The position numbers and the translations under genes were made by a program. The notes under the pieces were generated by a model. That model was not told where the DNA came from. It saw only the letters and a program-made list of their open reading frames with translations, and searched no databases. From positions 177,579 through 241,578 of the forward strand of contig NZ_FUZT01000005.1 of NCBI RefSeq assembly GCF_900167445.1: a stretch of 64,000 nt of DNA. The letters are read 5' to 3'. Position 1 is the first letter of the stretch. Each line of letters begins with the position of its first letter. This document shows, piece by piece, positions 9,825 through 19,097 of this stretch. The DNA is from Maledivibacter halophilus. GTDB lineage: Bacteria > Bacillota > Clostridia > Peptostreptococcales > Caminicellaceae.

Positions 9825-10847
9825 TTACATACCTACTTCATTACTAATCATTTTATAATCTGATTCAACCATTCTTCTTACCAATTCTTCAAAGGATATT
9901 TTTCTAGTCCACCCAAGCTTCTTTTCTGCTTTAGATGGATCACCTAATAATATATCTACTTCTGCTGGTCTAAAGAATTTTGGATTAACCTCAATTAACA
10001 CTTTACCAGTGTTTTTATCAATCCCTTTTTCCTGGGCACCTTCACCTATCCACTCTATATCTATATTTAAAAGTTTAAATGCTATACTGGCAAATTCTCT
10101 AACCTTATGGGTTTCTCCCGTTGCTATAATATAGTCATCAGGATTATCCTGCTGAAGCATAAGCCACATGGCCTTTACATAATCCTTGGCATGGCCCCAG
10201 TCCCTCTTAGCTTCCAAATTTCCAAGCTCCAGCTTTTCCTGTATTCCCAGTTTGATTTTTGCTGCCGCCTCTGTTATCTTTCTTGTTACAAACTCTTTAC
10301 CCCTTCTCTCGGATTCATGGTTAAATAATATTCCACAGCATGCAAAAATATTATAGCTTTCTTTATAGTTTTTTGTTATCCAATGGCCATAAAGCTTTGA
10401 TACACCATAAGGACTCCTTGGATAAAAAGGAGTCGTTTCTCTTTGAGGAATTTCCCTTACAAGGCCAAACATTTCACTTGTAGAAGCCTGGTAGAATTTT
10501 GACTCCGGTTTAATAACCCTCAAAGCTTCCAGTAGATTAACAGCTCCAAGGGCATTTATCTTTGATGTTACTATAGGTTGCTGCCAGGATGTCCCCACAA
10601 AGGACTGGGCAGCTAAATTATATATTTCATCTGCCTTGGAGTTTTTAAGGGCATTCACTAAGGACACATAATCGCTCATATCCCCATATATAAATTCGAT
10701 TTCATTCTTTAAATGTTCTACATTACCAAAATCTAATTTGCTTTTTCTCCTCATCAGGCCGTAGACCTTATATCCCTTTTCCAATAATAATTCAGCTAAA
10801 TACGATCCATCTTGACCAGTTATTCCCGTAATCAAAGCTGTTTTCAT
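9825..10847 (-). CDS. gmd: GDP-mannose 4,6-dehydratase
   Basis: An NAD(P)-dependent SDR enzyme converting GDP-mannose to GDP-4-keto-6-deoxymannose. It shows the GITGQDGSYLAELLLEKG nucleotide-binding motif, the STSEMFG and YPRSPYGVSKLYGHW (YxxxK) catalytic segments, and the NHESERRGKEFVTRKI loop diagnostic of GMDs. I start at ATG 10847 (MKTALITG), leaving GGGGATGAT as ribosome site; an earlier in-frame ATG at 10862 is possible. First gene of the 163-10847 operon. GDP-mannose would come from the ManC-like enzyme at 29913-30917. No GDP-fucose synthase follows, so the perosamine branch is favoured over fucose. Confidence 0.9.
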   Translation of the reverse strand: MKTALITGITGQDGSYLAELLLEKGYKVYGLMRRKSKLDFGNVEHLKNEIEFIYGDMSDYVSLVNALKNSKADEIYNLAAQSFVGTSWQQPIVTSKINALGAVNLLEALRVIKPESKFYQASTSEMFGLVREIPQRETTPFYPRSPYGVSKLYGHWITKNYKESYNIFACCGILFNHESERRGKEFVTRKITEAAAKIKLGIQEKLELGNLEAKRDWGHAKDYVKAMWLMLQQDNPDDYIIATGETHKVREFASIAFKLLNIDIEWIGEGAQEKGIDKNTGKVLIEVNPKFFRPAEVDILLGDPSKAEKKLGWTRKISFEELVRRMVESDYKMISNEVGM

Positions 10848-10971
10848 TAACATCATCCCCATTTATGAAAATAATCTACTAAATAACCTATCTTTGCTTT
10901 TAAATCTTTTTCTTTTATTACATAGTATGTTTAGGGTAATTATTTTGACAGCTTTTAATAATCTTTTTAAG

Positions 10972-11001
10972 TGAGCAAATTAGAGTTATGCAATTTCCTC
11001 A
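10972..11001 (+). repeat. 30-bp deletion form of the MITE-like repeat
   Basis: TGAGCAAATT then AGAGTTATGCAATTTCCTCA. Differs at one of 30 positions from the reverse complement of the copy at 38317-38346. It equals the two ends of the 120-bp element (14190-14309, 56638-56757) joined at the CAAATT present near both ends. The 346-base gap 10848-11193 holds this copy, the hairpin at 11057-11107 and a partial copy at 11116-11164; no gene is seen there. Confidence 0.75.
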
Positions 11002-11056
11002 AGTAAAACTATATTATCTAAATTCACTTCTCTTTGCTAAATATTTAATGCAAAAT

Positions 11057-11107
11057 AATAATCCTACCGTAAAGAAAATTATTTTTCTCGTTTACAGCAG
11101 GATTATT
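11057..11107 (-). terminator. Probable terminator of the purine/pyrimidine operon
   Basis: Arms 11057-11073 (AATAATCCTACCGTAAA) and 11091-11107 pair except at two internal positions; on the minus strand the hairpin is followed by TTATTATTTT. It lies 87 bases beyond the stop of the dihydropyrimidinase gene, the last gene of that operon. Confidence 0.5.
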
Positions 11108-11115
11108 ACCTTGTA

Positions 11116-11164
11116 CCATATATATTATGCAATTCTGCCAAGTTAGAATTATGCAATTTCCTGA
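11116..11164 (+). repeat. Partial copy of the MITE-like repeat (right half)
   Basis: CCATATATATTATGCAA, then an AGTTAGAATTATGCAATTTCCT end, match the right half of the 120-bp element. The left half is missing and is replaced by unrelated sequence carrying the terminator-like hairpin. Confidence 0.6.
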
Positions 11165-11193
11165 TCTATATAAATTTGCTAAACTACAAATTA

Positions 11194-12585
11194 TTAAGAA
11201 TTTTCTTCAATTGTCAACGACCTTTTCTGATATTTCCCCACGGGTTTTAAATCTAATAATTTTTCATCCTTTACTACCAACTGTCCCCTTAGAAAAACAT
11301 ATTGAAGCCTACCGTATTGGCCAAATCCTTCATATAGATTATAATCTACATTTTGAATTTGGTTTTCTGCTTTTATTAAAGACATGCCCTTGGGATTAAA
11401 AACTATAATATCAGCATCACTTCCTCTTTGGATAACTCCCTTTTTAGGATATAATCCAAATATTTTTGCAGGGTTTTCTGAAATAACTTCTACTAGTTTT
11501 TTCATATCTATAATATTTTTTTCTACACCATAGGTATATATAAGCTTAAATCTATTTTCTACCCCTGGAGCTCCATTGGGAATTTTAGTAAAATCTTCTC
11601 TCCCCAGTTCTTTCTGTCTCCTATAATTGAATCCACAGTGATCTGTGGCTATAACATCTATCTTCCCATTCACAATACCCTTCCACAGTACTTCATTACT
11701 TTCTTTATCCCTAAGGGGCGGTGACATTACATATTTTGCCCCTTCAAAGGGATCATTTCCCTTTGGTATATAATAACTTTTATCTAGTAAAAGATATTGG
11801 GGACAAGTTTCTACAAAAACCTTAAGGCCTCTTTGCCTTGCTGTTTGAATTTCCTCATAACCTTCCTTAGAGCTTAAATGAACTATATAAACAGGAGTAT
11901 TTACCAGCTCTGCCATGGTAAGAAGTCTTGATATGGCTTCTCTTTCTAAGGATGGAGGTCTAGTCTTCATATGGTAGATTGGCTCTATATTCCCCTTTGA
12001 TATAGCCTCTTTTCTCATGACATTTATTATATCTCCATTTTCACAATGGAAATTTATCAAAGCCTTCAATTTCTTAGCCCTTTTTAAGGCTTGGTATATT
12101 GAACCATCCCCAACCATTAAATCTTCATAGGCAAAAAACATCTTAAAGGAAGTTATACCTTCCTTAACCATTTCCTCCATTTCCCTATAGGTATTTTCAT
12201 TCCAATGGGATATTGTCATATGAAATCCATAATCTGCGTAGGTCTTCCCTATGGTTTTTTTATTCCATTCCTCAAGAGCCCTTCTCAAAGAACCTCCCTT
12301 TACCGGCTCTGCAAAGTCTATAATAGTTGTAGTTCCCCCCATAATTGCAGCTTTAGTTCCCGTTGTAAAGGTATCTGCCGCTATTCCTCCGGCTTCAGAA
12401 TCAAAGTGAGTATGAACATCTATTCCACCGGGAAGTATATAAAAGCCCTCTGCATCTATTATTTCATCCCCCGCCTTGGCTAGATTTGATCCTATATTTT
12501 CTATTTTTTCTCCTACTATACGAATATCCTTTGTAATTACAGTCTTTGAGCTTACTATCTTACCATTAGTTATAATAATAGCCAT
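11194..12585 (-). CDS. hydA: Dihydropyrimidinase / hydantoinase family amidohydrolase
   Basis: 463-aa metal-dependent cyclic amidase that opens dihydropyrimidine or hydantoin rings. Motifs: PGGIDVHTHFD (HxH metal ligands), FKMFFAY (the carbamylated lysine), INFHCENGD and VHLSSKEG (metal histidines), and IATDHCGF (the metal-binding aspartate). These and the length are those of D-hydantoinases/dihydropyrimidinases. Last gene of the operon, 4 bases after the D-aminoacylase-like gene. Downstream of a PreA-like dehydrogenase it would take the second step of reductive pyrimidine breakdown, but it could equally act on hydantoins or purine ring-opening products. Confidence 0.85.
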   Translation of the reverse strand: MAIIITNGKIVSSKTVITKDIRIVGEKIENIGSNLAKAGDEIIDAEGFYILPGGIDVHTHFDSEAGGIAADTFTTGTKAAIMGGTTTIIDFAEPVKGGSLRRALEEWNKKTIGKTYADYGFHMTISHWNENTYREMEEMVKEGITSFKMFFAYEDLMVGDGSIYQALKRAKKLKALINFHCENGDIINVMRKEAISKGNIEPIYHMKTRPPSLEREAISRLLTMAELVNTPVYIVHLSSKEGYEEIQTARQRGLKVFVETCPQYLLLDKSYYIPKGNDPFEGAKYVMSPPLRDKESNEVLWKGIVNGKIDVIATDHCGFNYRRQKELGREDFTKIPNGAPGVENRFKLIYTYGVEKNIIDMKKLVEVISENPAKIFGLYPKKGVIQRGSDADIIVFNPKGMSLIKAENQIQNVDYNLYEGFGQYGRLQYVFLRGQLVVKDEKLLDLKPVGKYQKRSLTIEENS

Positions 12586-12589
12586 CTCC

Positions 12590-14170
12590 TTACCCCCTTA
12601 CAACCCTCCCTGCTAAAATTTTATTATATTTTTTATTTTCTAAAACTATATTTCCATTTATAATCACATAATCAATTCCTTCAGGATATTCTTTAGGCAT
12701 TATAAAATTTCCCTTTTCCTTTATTTTTCCTAAATCAAATATAACAATATCCGCAAAATACCCTTCTCTTATTTCCCCTCTATTATCGAGCTTAAAGGTT
12801 TCAGCTGCTTTCTTTGTCATTTTATATATGGCTTCCTCCAGGGATAATACTTTTTCCTTTCTTACATACCTTTCTAAAATCCTGGGAAAGGAGCCATATA
12901 ATCTTGGATGAGGGCTATCAGAAAGCATTCCGTCAGTACAAATATTTTGCTCAGGCCTTTTTAAAAATTTTATAATATGCTCCTCCAATCCATAGAAATC
13001 CACCATCTCCACTAAATTTTCTTCTTCATAAATAAGATCCAAAACAGCATTATAGGAGTCCTTTCCCCTTAATTTACCAAGGTCAATAAGATTTTTTCCT
13101 ATTATATCCTTATTTTTTTTAGTTTTTACTGAAGTTATAAATATTTTATCAGGTCCTGCAAACTCTATAAAATTATCCCAGCCTGGAAGACCAGTTTCTA
13201 TATCATTTATAATTCTTTCTCTATTTAGTTTACTTTCCAGCCTTTCTAACAGCTTCATCCTCCCTCCTTCATGGACCCAGGGAGGTAATATTACACCTAA
13301 ACTAGTACTTCCAGCCACATAGGGATATTGGTCAAAGGAAACTTTAATAGCTTCATCCTTAGCCTTTTCTAGTAATTCAAAGATCTCATCTATATATTTC
13401 CAATTATTTTTTCCACATACTTTAAAATGGGAAAAATGGATTTTCACCCCTGATTCTCTCCCTATAGTTAAAATTTCTTTCATAGATTCTATAATATCAT
13501 TGGCTTCGGACCTTTGATGGACTGCAAATATACCATGAAATTCAGCCACCACCTTACAAAGCTCAATTAATTCCTTTGTATCGCCATAAGCACAGGGAAA
13601 ATAAATAAGACCTGTAGAGAGCCCAAGGGCTCCTCCTTCCATTTCCCTCTTTGTTATTTGAACCATTTTTTCTATCTCTTTTTTACTGGCCTTCTTATTT
13701 TCCAGCCCAATAGCCTCTAATCTAATATTACCGTGGGGAACTAAATATCCCTGATTTAACCCAACTCCTCTTTTTTCCATCATATTTAAATAGTTTTCAG
13801 TAGTTTTATATTCCCAATTTATATCCTCACTATCTCCATTAAAGGCTGAATTTATCTTTCGCCAGGAAGATATATATTTCCTTGGAAGGGGTGCCATTGA
13901 TATGCCATCCTGACCTAATATTTCAGTTGTTACTCCCTGCCTGATCTTTATTTCATTATAGGGATTAAGAAGAATTGAAAGATCAGAATGGCTGTGGGTA
14001 TCTATAAATCCAGGGGAAACTACCTTGTTCCTAGCATCTATTATTTTCTCTGCCCCTTCATCTAAGGCTCCAATTTTTTTAATTTTATCATCTTCAATTA
14101 ATATATCTCCTTTAAAGGGCTTATTTAAGCTGCCATCTGCTATTAATCCATTCCTTATTAAAATTTTCAT
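12590..14170 (-). CDS. N-acyl-D-amino-acid deacylase family amidohydrolase
   Basis: 526-aa amidohydrolase. The N-terminal beta-sandwich leads into SPGFIDTHSHSD (HxH metal site). Further motifs are QGVTTEILGQDGISMAP, GALGLSTGLIYFPC, HQRSEAND, KIHFSHFKVCG and CTDGMLSDSPHPRLYGSFPR, all characteristic of D-aminoacylases. Family members hydrolyse N-acyl or N-carbamoyl D-amino acids. Placed next to a dihydropyrimidinase it is a candidate for the next step, removal of the carbamoyl group, although dedicated beta-ureidopropionases are unrelated; this is inference. ATG start with GGTGA. A full repeat element lies immediately upstream. Confidence 0.8.
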   Translation of the reverse strand: MKILIRNGLIADGSLNKPFKGDILIEDDKIKKIGALDEGAEKIIDARNKVVSPGFIDTHSHSDLSILLNPYNEIKIRQGVTTEILGQDGISMAPLPRKYISSWRKINSAFNGDSEDINWEYKTTENYLNMMEKRGVGLNQGYLVPHGNIRLEAIGLENKKASKKEIEKMVQITKREMEGGALGLSTGLIYFPCAYGDTKELIELCKVVAEFHGIFAVHQRSEANDIIESMKEILTIGRESGVKIHFSHFKVCGKNNWKYIDEIFELLEKAKDEAIKVSFDQYPYVAGSTSLGVILPPWVHEGGRMKLLERLESKLNRERIINDIETGLPGWDNFIEFAGPDKIFITSVKTKKNKDIIGKNLIDLGKLRGKDSYNAVLDLIYEEENLVEMVDFYGLEEHIIKFLKRPEQNICTDGMLSDSPHPRLYGSFPRILERYVRKEKVLSLEEAIYKMTKKAAETFKLDNRGEIREGYFADIVIFDLGKIKEKGNFIMPKEYPEGIDYVIINGNIVLENKKYNKILAGRVVRG

Positions 14171-14189
14171 TTATTCACCAACTTTTACT

Positions 14190-14309
14190 TGAGGAAATTG
14201 CATAACTCTAATTTGGCTGGGTTGCATAATATATATGGTATGGCTTTGAAGATTTTAAAACTATATGTAGTAGATAATCTTTTTGGAAGGTAATTATGCA
14301 ATTTGCTCA
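14190..14309 (-). repeat. Full 120-bp MITE-like repeat element
   Basis: Begins TGAGGAAATTGCATAA and ends TTATGCAATTTGCTCA: ~16-20-bp terminal inverted repeats with one or two mismatches. The interior includes a second TTGCATAATATATA block and GATTTTAAAACTATATG. Its reverse complement aligns over the full length with 56638-56757. It sits between two operon genes, 19 bases before one and 22 after the other. Confidence 0.8.
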
Positions 14310-14331
14310 CTTAATTGTAGGGAAATTATAA

Positions 14332-15423
14332 TCATAAAGTTTCTTCATATGAATTTTCTAATTCTATTGCTTTCAAAGCCTTTGTAGGACATATAGATAT
14401 GCAAAGGCCACAATATCTACATTCATCTTCATCAAATTCCATGGTATCTTTCAATTTTCTTGCCCCGTAGCCACAAACTTTTTCACATAACTTACATCCT
14501 GTACATTTATCTTCATGATATACAAATTGAAATTTTGTTCTTTCATTTGATTTTCCTAGGTTTTTCTGGACTATTCCCAGGGCCTCATCTATGGATTCAT
14601 ATCCGAGTCTTTCAAGATGAGCTAAGCAATCCCTATATATTTTATTTATTATATTTTCTCCCTTTAAAATAGGGGCTGTACAAATGCCTATAAAATTAGC
14701 TCCTGCCATTATCATTTCCACTGCATCAGCTCCAGTCATACATCCTCCAAGACCAATTATTGGTATATTGACTTTTTTCTTTATTTCATATATTTTGTGT
14801 AAAATAATTGGCTTTATCACTTCTCCCGATAACCATCCAAAACCATTTCCCCCAAGAAGGGGCTTTCCTGTTTCTATATTAATACGAAAAGCTGGCCCAA
14901 CTGAGTCACAGGCGGTAATAGCATCTGCTCCAGCTTTTTCTAATTTTCTAGAAAAGTTACCAATATCATCAATCCTTGGAGGAAGTTTTACTATCACTGG
15001 AATATCTACTCTTTTTTTAGTATCCTTAACCATGGGAATAAGATCCTTATAATCATAGGATACCAATTCTATTATATTTGCCCCGGCTTTCTCTATCTTT
15101 TCAACTAATTCACTGCTTTCCTCTAAAGTGTGTCCAATTGAAACTATGGTTACAACTCCCATATCCTTTAATTTTGGGATTTCCCTATTAATCCATGTTT
15201 CTGGATTAACGTCAGTCCACTTTTCATTATTTATAAGGGAATTATTTGTGGTTAAAGCCATATGAGGGGCTGGATTTATTGCTTTTTCCCTTCTAATAGT
15301 TTTTGTTACTACTGCCCCTGCCCCTGCATCAAATAATTTCTTTATAGCCTGGGCATTATAGGATAAAGGTCCTGAGCCTATTATAATAGGAGACTTTAGT
15401 TCAATACCAAGTAAATTGTACAT
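14332..15423 (-). CDS. preA: Dihydropyrimidine dehydrogenase PreA-like / dihydroorotate dehydrogenase family, with ferredoxin domain
   Basis: 363 aa. The N-terminal ~310 residues are an FMN-type TIM barrel (IGSGPLSYN, VIVKLPP, GLGGCMTGADAVEMIMAGA). The C-terminus carries two 4Fe-4S clusters (CTGCKLCEKVC and CRYCGLCISICP). This is the architecture of PreA, the pyrimidine-reducing subunit of NAD-dependent dihydropyrimidine dehydrogenase. The usual partner PreT is not in the window. Start chosen at ATG 15423, which has AGGAGG at proper spacing; an upstream ATG would overlap the preceding gene. In Yge-type purine clusters YgfK occupies a comparable place, so purine-derived substrates are an alternative. 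Confidence 0.8.
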   Translation of the reverse strand: MYNLLGIELKSPIIIGSGPLSYNAQAIKKLFDAGAGAVVTKTIRREKAINPAPHMALTTNNSLINNEKWTDVNPETWINREIPKLKDMGVVTIVSIGHTLEESSELVEKIEKAGANIIELVSYDYKDLIPMVKDTKKRVDIPVIVKLPPRIDDIGNFSRKLEKAGADAITACDSVGPAFRINIETGKPLLGGNGFGWLSGEVIKPIILHKIYEIKKKVNIPIIGLGGCMTGADAVEMIMAGANFIGICTAPILKGENIINKIYRDCLAHLERLGYESIDEALGIVQKNLGKSNERTKFQFVYHEDKCTGCKLCEKVCGYGARKLKDTMEFDEDECRYCGLCISICPTKALKAIELENSYEETL

Positions 15424-15470
15424 TTCATAACCTCCTAACAGGTAAAATGGATAAATTACATAAGATAAGT

Positions 15471-16796
15471 TCATAATTTAAATTTAGAACAATTCCAAAA
15501 TTCCTCTGCTATATTCCTCATATCTTTAAAAACTTCTTCTTTATCTATAGTTTTTAATATTTTATTTTCTAAAACTGGTTTTCCATTTATATAAAGGCTA
15601 TCTATAAATTCTTTCTTTCCCTGTACCACTATTTGATCAAATATATTGTCTAAAGTAACTGGGGTTTTAAAATTGTCTTCCATTATTATAAAATCTCCTT
15701 TGCCTTTAGGTACCAACCTTCCTGTGTCATTCCACCCAAGTACCTTAGCTCCATATTCTGTGGCCATTCTAAATACGGTTTTAGCCGGCATAACAGAAGC
15801 ATCTTCCATAGTGGCTTTATGTAATAAAAATGCAGACTTCATCAAGGTGAAAAAATCATTTATATATCCATCGGTCCCCAGGGCCACCTTTACCCCTTCC
15901 TTTAAAAGCTTTGGTATTGGAGCGAAGCCCCCACCAACTTCACAATTGCTCAGGGGCATATGAACTACCTTAACATCCCTTTCTCTTAAAATTTCAATTT
16001 CCCTTTCATTTATCTTAACGCATTGAGAAGCTAAGACAGAATTATCCAATAGTTCAAGATCATCCAAATATTCTACAGGAAATTTATTATGATTTTCTAA
16101 AGATTTCTTTACTTCATATATACTTTCTGATAAATGAAATTGCCATAATACCCTTAATTTCTTGGCCCTTTCCCTTGCAAGCCTCAAAAATCCATGGGAA
16201 CAAGTAAAAGTAGTATGGGTACACATCATTCCACCTATTAACCTGCTGTTTTCCCTGCTCCATTCTATGAAGTCTTCATTTTCATTTAGACATTTCATTC
16301 CATTTTCATGACTTATCCTCTCACAGCTTTCCAATGAAATGATTGCCTTCATTCCTATCTTTTCTAATATCCTAGCCTGCTCTATCAGTGTACCTTCCTT
16401 AGTATTTGGAGCTTCCAGGGTATCACAAAAACCTATGACTCCTGATTCTATAAGTTCTATAGCAGAAGCCCTAGCCGTGGCCTTTACCTCCTTTAATCCG
16501 ATTCTATTTTCAATAAAGGGCCACCAGTAATCCAATAAAAATTCTTCAAAGTTTTTAAATTCCACATTAATAGGAATGCCTCTGGAGAGAATACCATATT
16601 GATGCATATGGGCATTTATAAAGCCAGGCATAAGAATACAATTGGATTTATCGATGATTTTAGCATTGGAATACTTCTTTTCTACTTCTTCATTAGATAA
16701 TATTTCTATTATATTTTCTTTATCTACTACTAAAGCATGATTCATATAAACCTTTTCTGCCGATGATATCAAATATTTACCCTTAACTATAAACAT
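15471..16796 (-). CDS. SsnA/ATZ-TRZ-type amidohydrolase (aminohydrolase or deaminase)
   Basis: 441-aa metal-dependent hydrolase. PGFINAHMHQYG gives the HxH metal ligands, QFHLSES the third histidine and LGTDG the aspartate. The segment that normally holds another conserved histidine (AHCV) reads ASQCVK, a possible change in metal ligation or substrate. Family members deaminate guanine, SAH/MTA or cytosine, and SsnA is the version found in selenium-dependent molybdenum-hydroxylase clusters. 9 bases downstream of the hydroxylase large subunit, so probably a purine deaminase (inference). Confidence 0.75.
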   Translation of the reverse strand: MFIVKGKYLISSAEKVYMNHALVVDKENIIEILSNEEVEKKYSNAKIIDKSNCILMPGFINAHMHQYGILSRGIPINVEFKNFEEFLLDYWWPFIENRIGLKEVKATARASAIELIESGVIGFCDTLEAPNTKEGTLIEQARILEKIGMKAIISLESCERISHENGMKCLNENEDFIEWSRENSRLIGGMMCTHTTFTCSHGFLRLARERAKKLRVLWQFHLSESIYEVKKSLENHNKFPVEYLDDLELLDNSVLASQCVKINEREIEILRERDVKVVHMPLSNCEVGGGFAPIPKLLKEGVKVALGTDGYINDFFTLMKSAFLLHKATMEDASVMPAKTVFRMATEYGAKVLGWNDTGRLVPKGKGDFIIMEDNFKTPVTLDNIFDQIVVQGKKEFIDSLYINGKPVLENKILKTIDKEEVFKDMRNIAEEFWNCSKFKL

Positions 16797-16805
16797 CTTT
16801 ACCTC

Positions 16806-19097
16806 CTAAGACTTTTCCTCTCTCAGTCTTTTCATAGCCATGTAAATTTTTTCTGAAGTCATGGGAAGCTCCCTAATATATACTCCAGCAGCATTATAAA
16901 TTGCATTTGCTATGGCAGGAGAAGGAGTGTGTATTACTACTTCTCCTATGGATTTTGCTCCAAAGGGACCTGTAGGTTCATAATCCGATTGAAAATCTAC
17001 TATTATATTACCTATATCCTTCTTTGAAGGAACATTATAGCGAAGAAAGCTATCGGTTAATAATTTCCCTGTGTCAGAATATTTTACTTCTTCATACAGT
17101 GCCAGGCCTATTCCCTGGGTTATCCCTCCCTCTACTTGAATTCTAGCTAAATTTGGATTAATAACAGTACCACAATCAACAACCGCAACGTAATTAATAA
17201 CCTTAACTTCTCCTGTACTTTTATCTAGCTCTATTTCAACAAATCCCACAATGAATGGTCTAGGACTTTCTGTCATTCCATAGGTTGCATTAGCCATTAG
17301 CACTTCACTACCAGGCCCAACCACAGATTCTTCTCCTAGGGTCCTTAAAAGTACGTATATACTTTCATCTTCTATGTGACATACCCTATCCTCCTGTAAT
17401 TCTAAAAATAAAGATGGTATATTGAGCTTCTTTTCCGCTTTTTTTAAGATTTTATCTCTTAATTCCTTAGAGGCCCTTACAATTGCATTGCCTGTTAAAT
17501 AGGTTGTACATGAAGCATAGGCCCCTGTATCATAGGGGCATGCATCTGTGTCCCCAGAATAGATAGTAACCTTATCCATAGTTGTATTTAATGACTTAGC
17601 AGTAATTTGAGCTAAAACCGTGTCTGACCCGGTTCCTAAATCCGATGAACCCGTTAATAATATATATGTACCATCTTCTACCATACGAAGGGTTACCGCA
17701 GCAGAATCAATATTAGCAATTCCTGAACCATGGATAGCTATACTCATTCCAACAGATCTTATTTTATTTGTAGAAATTTCCTTTCTTGGATATTTTTCAT
17801 TCCATCCTATTAATTTTTTTCCCCTTTCAATACATTTCTCTATATTTAAGCTTTTAATAGAGCTTTTTAATATTCCCCCTTTAGCTCCTTTTCTTATTGT
17901 GTTTTTAAGCTTTACCTCGGTAGGATCCATTTTAAGCTCATTGGCTAACTCATTGATTATAGAATCTGTAACAAAGGTCCCCTGGGTTGCACCATACCCC
18001 CTAAGGGGCCCAGCCGATAAAACATTAGTATATACAGTTTTTCCCTTATATCTTATGGCAGGAACTTTATTATATATAGGCAGTACATTTTGGGCTGCTT
18101 CCATGGTTACCACAACTCCATTAGCCCCATAGGCTCCTGTATTATTTATACTTTTAATATCTATAGCCTTAATATTTCCATTTTTATCGGAGCCAATTTT
18201 CATATCAAATTTCATTTGATGCCTGCTGGTAGAAGCTGCAAAGGTTTCTTGTCTTGTATAAACAAGCTTAGATGGCCTTTTGGTTTTCCAAGTAACAAAG
18301 GCAACATAGGGCTCTGCTAAGGCAACGTTTTTGCCTCCAAAACCTCCTCCAATTCTTGGCTTTATGAACCTCAATTTTGAAACAGGAAGACCAATTGCCC
18401 TAGCACTCTGTCTTCTCATATGATAGGCCGATTGATTAGATGATATTACAACAATTCTTCCATTTGAATCAATATATCCATAGGCCCTATGGGTTTCCAT
18501 CATACAATGGGCTTGCGCCTGGGTTTGGTAGGATCTTTCCATTATGACATCACAATCATTAAATTCTTTTTCAACATCTCCCTTTCCCATCTGAAATCTT
18601 GAAACAATATTTTTCTTTCCATGGAATCCAAAATCAAAAGGACAGAATATATCATCCTCTGGATGTAATATGGAGCTATGTCCCTCTGCTTTAGTTAAAT
18701 CCAGCACCGGCTCTAAAACTTCATATTCAACCTCTATTAATTTCATTGCCTTTTTGGCAGATAATTCATCATCGGCAGCTATTATTGCAACCTCATCTCC
18801 TACGTATCTAAGGGTAGGTTCCAAAAGCATTCTATCATAGGGGGTTGGATCGGGATAAGACTCTCCCGATTCTGAATATCTGATTTGGGGAACATCCCTG
18901 TATGTATATATATCTAAAACCCCTTCTACTTTCTTTGCTTTTTCAATATCTATACTTTTTATTTTTGCAAAGGCATGGGGACTTCTTAAAAGCTTAATAG
19001 TTAAAGTATCCTGATGAAAAATTAAATCATCGGTATATATTGGCTGTCCACTTAATATTGCTTCACTATCGATTTTTTTCATCTTCCTACCTATCAC
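16806..19097 (-). CDS. Xanthine dehydrogenase-family molybdopterin-binding subunit
   Basis: ~763-aa large subunit of a molybdenum hydroxylase. PRIGGGFGGKN and AGPLRGYGATQGTF are cofactor- and substrate-binding segments, and the C-terminal GAKSIGEVV holds the catalytic glutamate next to molybdenum. The FAD and 2Fe-2S subunits are encoded upstream with overlapping ends, giving the three-subunit form. GTG start at 19097 chosen for AGGTGAT six bases upstream; GTG at 19106 is the alternative. The YgeY-like hydrolase and SsnA-like neighbours resemble the E. coli yge/xdhD purine cluster, so a xanthine or hypoxanthine substrate is likely but not shown. Confidence 0.85.
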   Translation of the reverse strand: MIGRKMKKIDSEAILSGQPIYTDDLIFHQDTLTIKLLRSPHAFAKIKSIDIEKAKKVEGVLDIYTYRDVPQIRYSESGESYPDPTPYDRMLLEPTLRYVGDEVAIIAADDELSAKKAMKLIEVEYEVLEPVLDLTKAEGHSSILHPEDDIFCPFDFGFHGKKNIVSRFQMGKGDVEKEFNDCDVIMERSYQTQAQAHCMMETHRAYGYIDSNGRIVVISSNQSAYHMRRQSARAIGLPVSKLRFIKPRIGGGFGGKNVALAEPYVAFVTWKTKRPSKLVYTRQETFAASTSRHQMKFDMKIGSDKNGNIKAIDIKSINNTGAYGANGVVVTMEAAQNVLPIYNKVPAIRYKGKTVYTNVLSAGPLRGYGATQGTFVTDSIINELANELKMDPTEVKLKNTIRKGAKGGILKSSIKSLNIEKCIERGKKLIGWNEKYPRKEISTNKIRSVGMSIAIHGSGIANIDSAAVTLRMVEDGTYILLTGSSDLGTGSDTVLAQITAKSLNTTMDKVTIYSGDTDACPYDTGAYASCTTYLTGNAIVRASKELRDKILKKAEKKLNIPSLFLELQEDRVCHIEDESIYVLLRTLGEESVVGPGSEVLMANATYGMTESPRPFIVGFVEIELDKSTGEVKVINYVAVVDCGTVINPNLARIQVEGGITQGIGLALYEEVKYSDTGKLLTDSFLRYNVPSKKDIGNIIVDFQSDYEPTGPFGAKSIGEVVIHTPSPAIANAIYNAAGVYIRELPMTSEKIYMAMKRLREEKS

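Noticed and set aside
14332-15474. Longer form of the PreA-like gene starting at 15474
   Set aside because: Would overlap the preceding gene's stop and has no ribosome site, whereas ATG 15423 follows AGGAGG and starts at the usual N-terminus.
17620-18132. 170-codon open frame on the plus strand inside the molybdenum hydroxylase gene
   Set aside because: Lies antisense to a strongly supported coding region, has no ribosome site and no recognisable motif; typical shadow frame.
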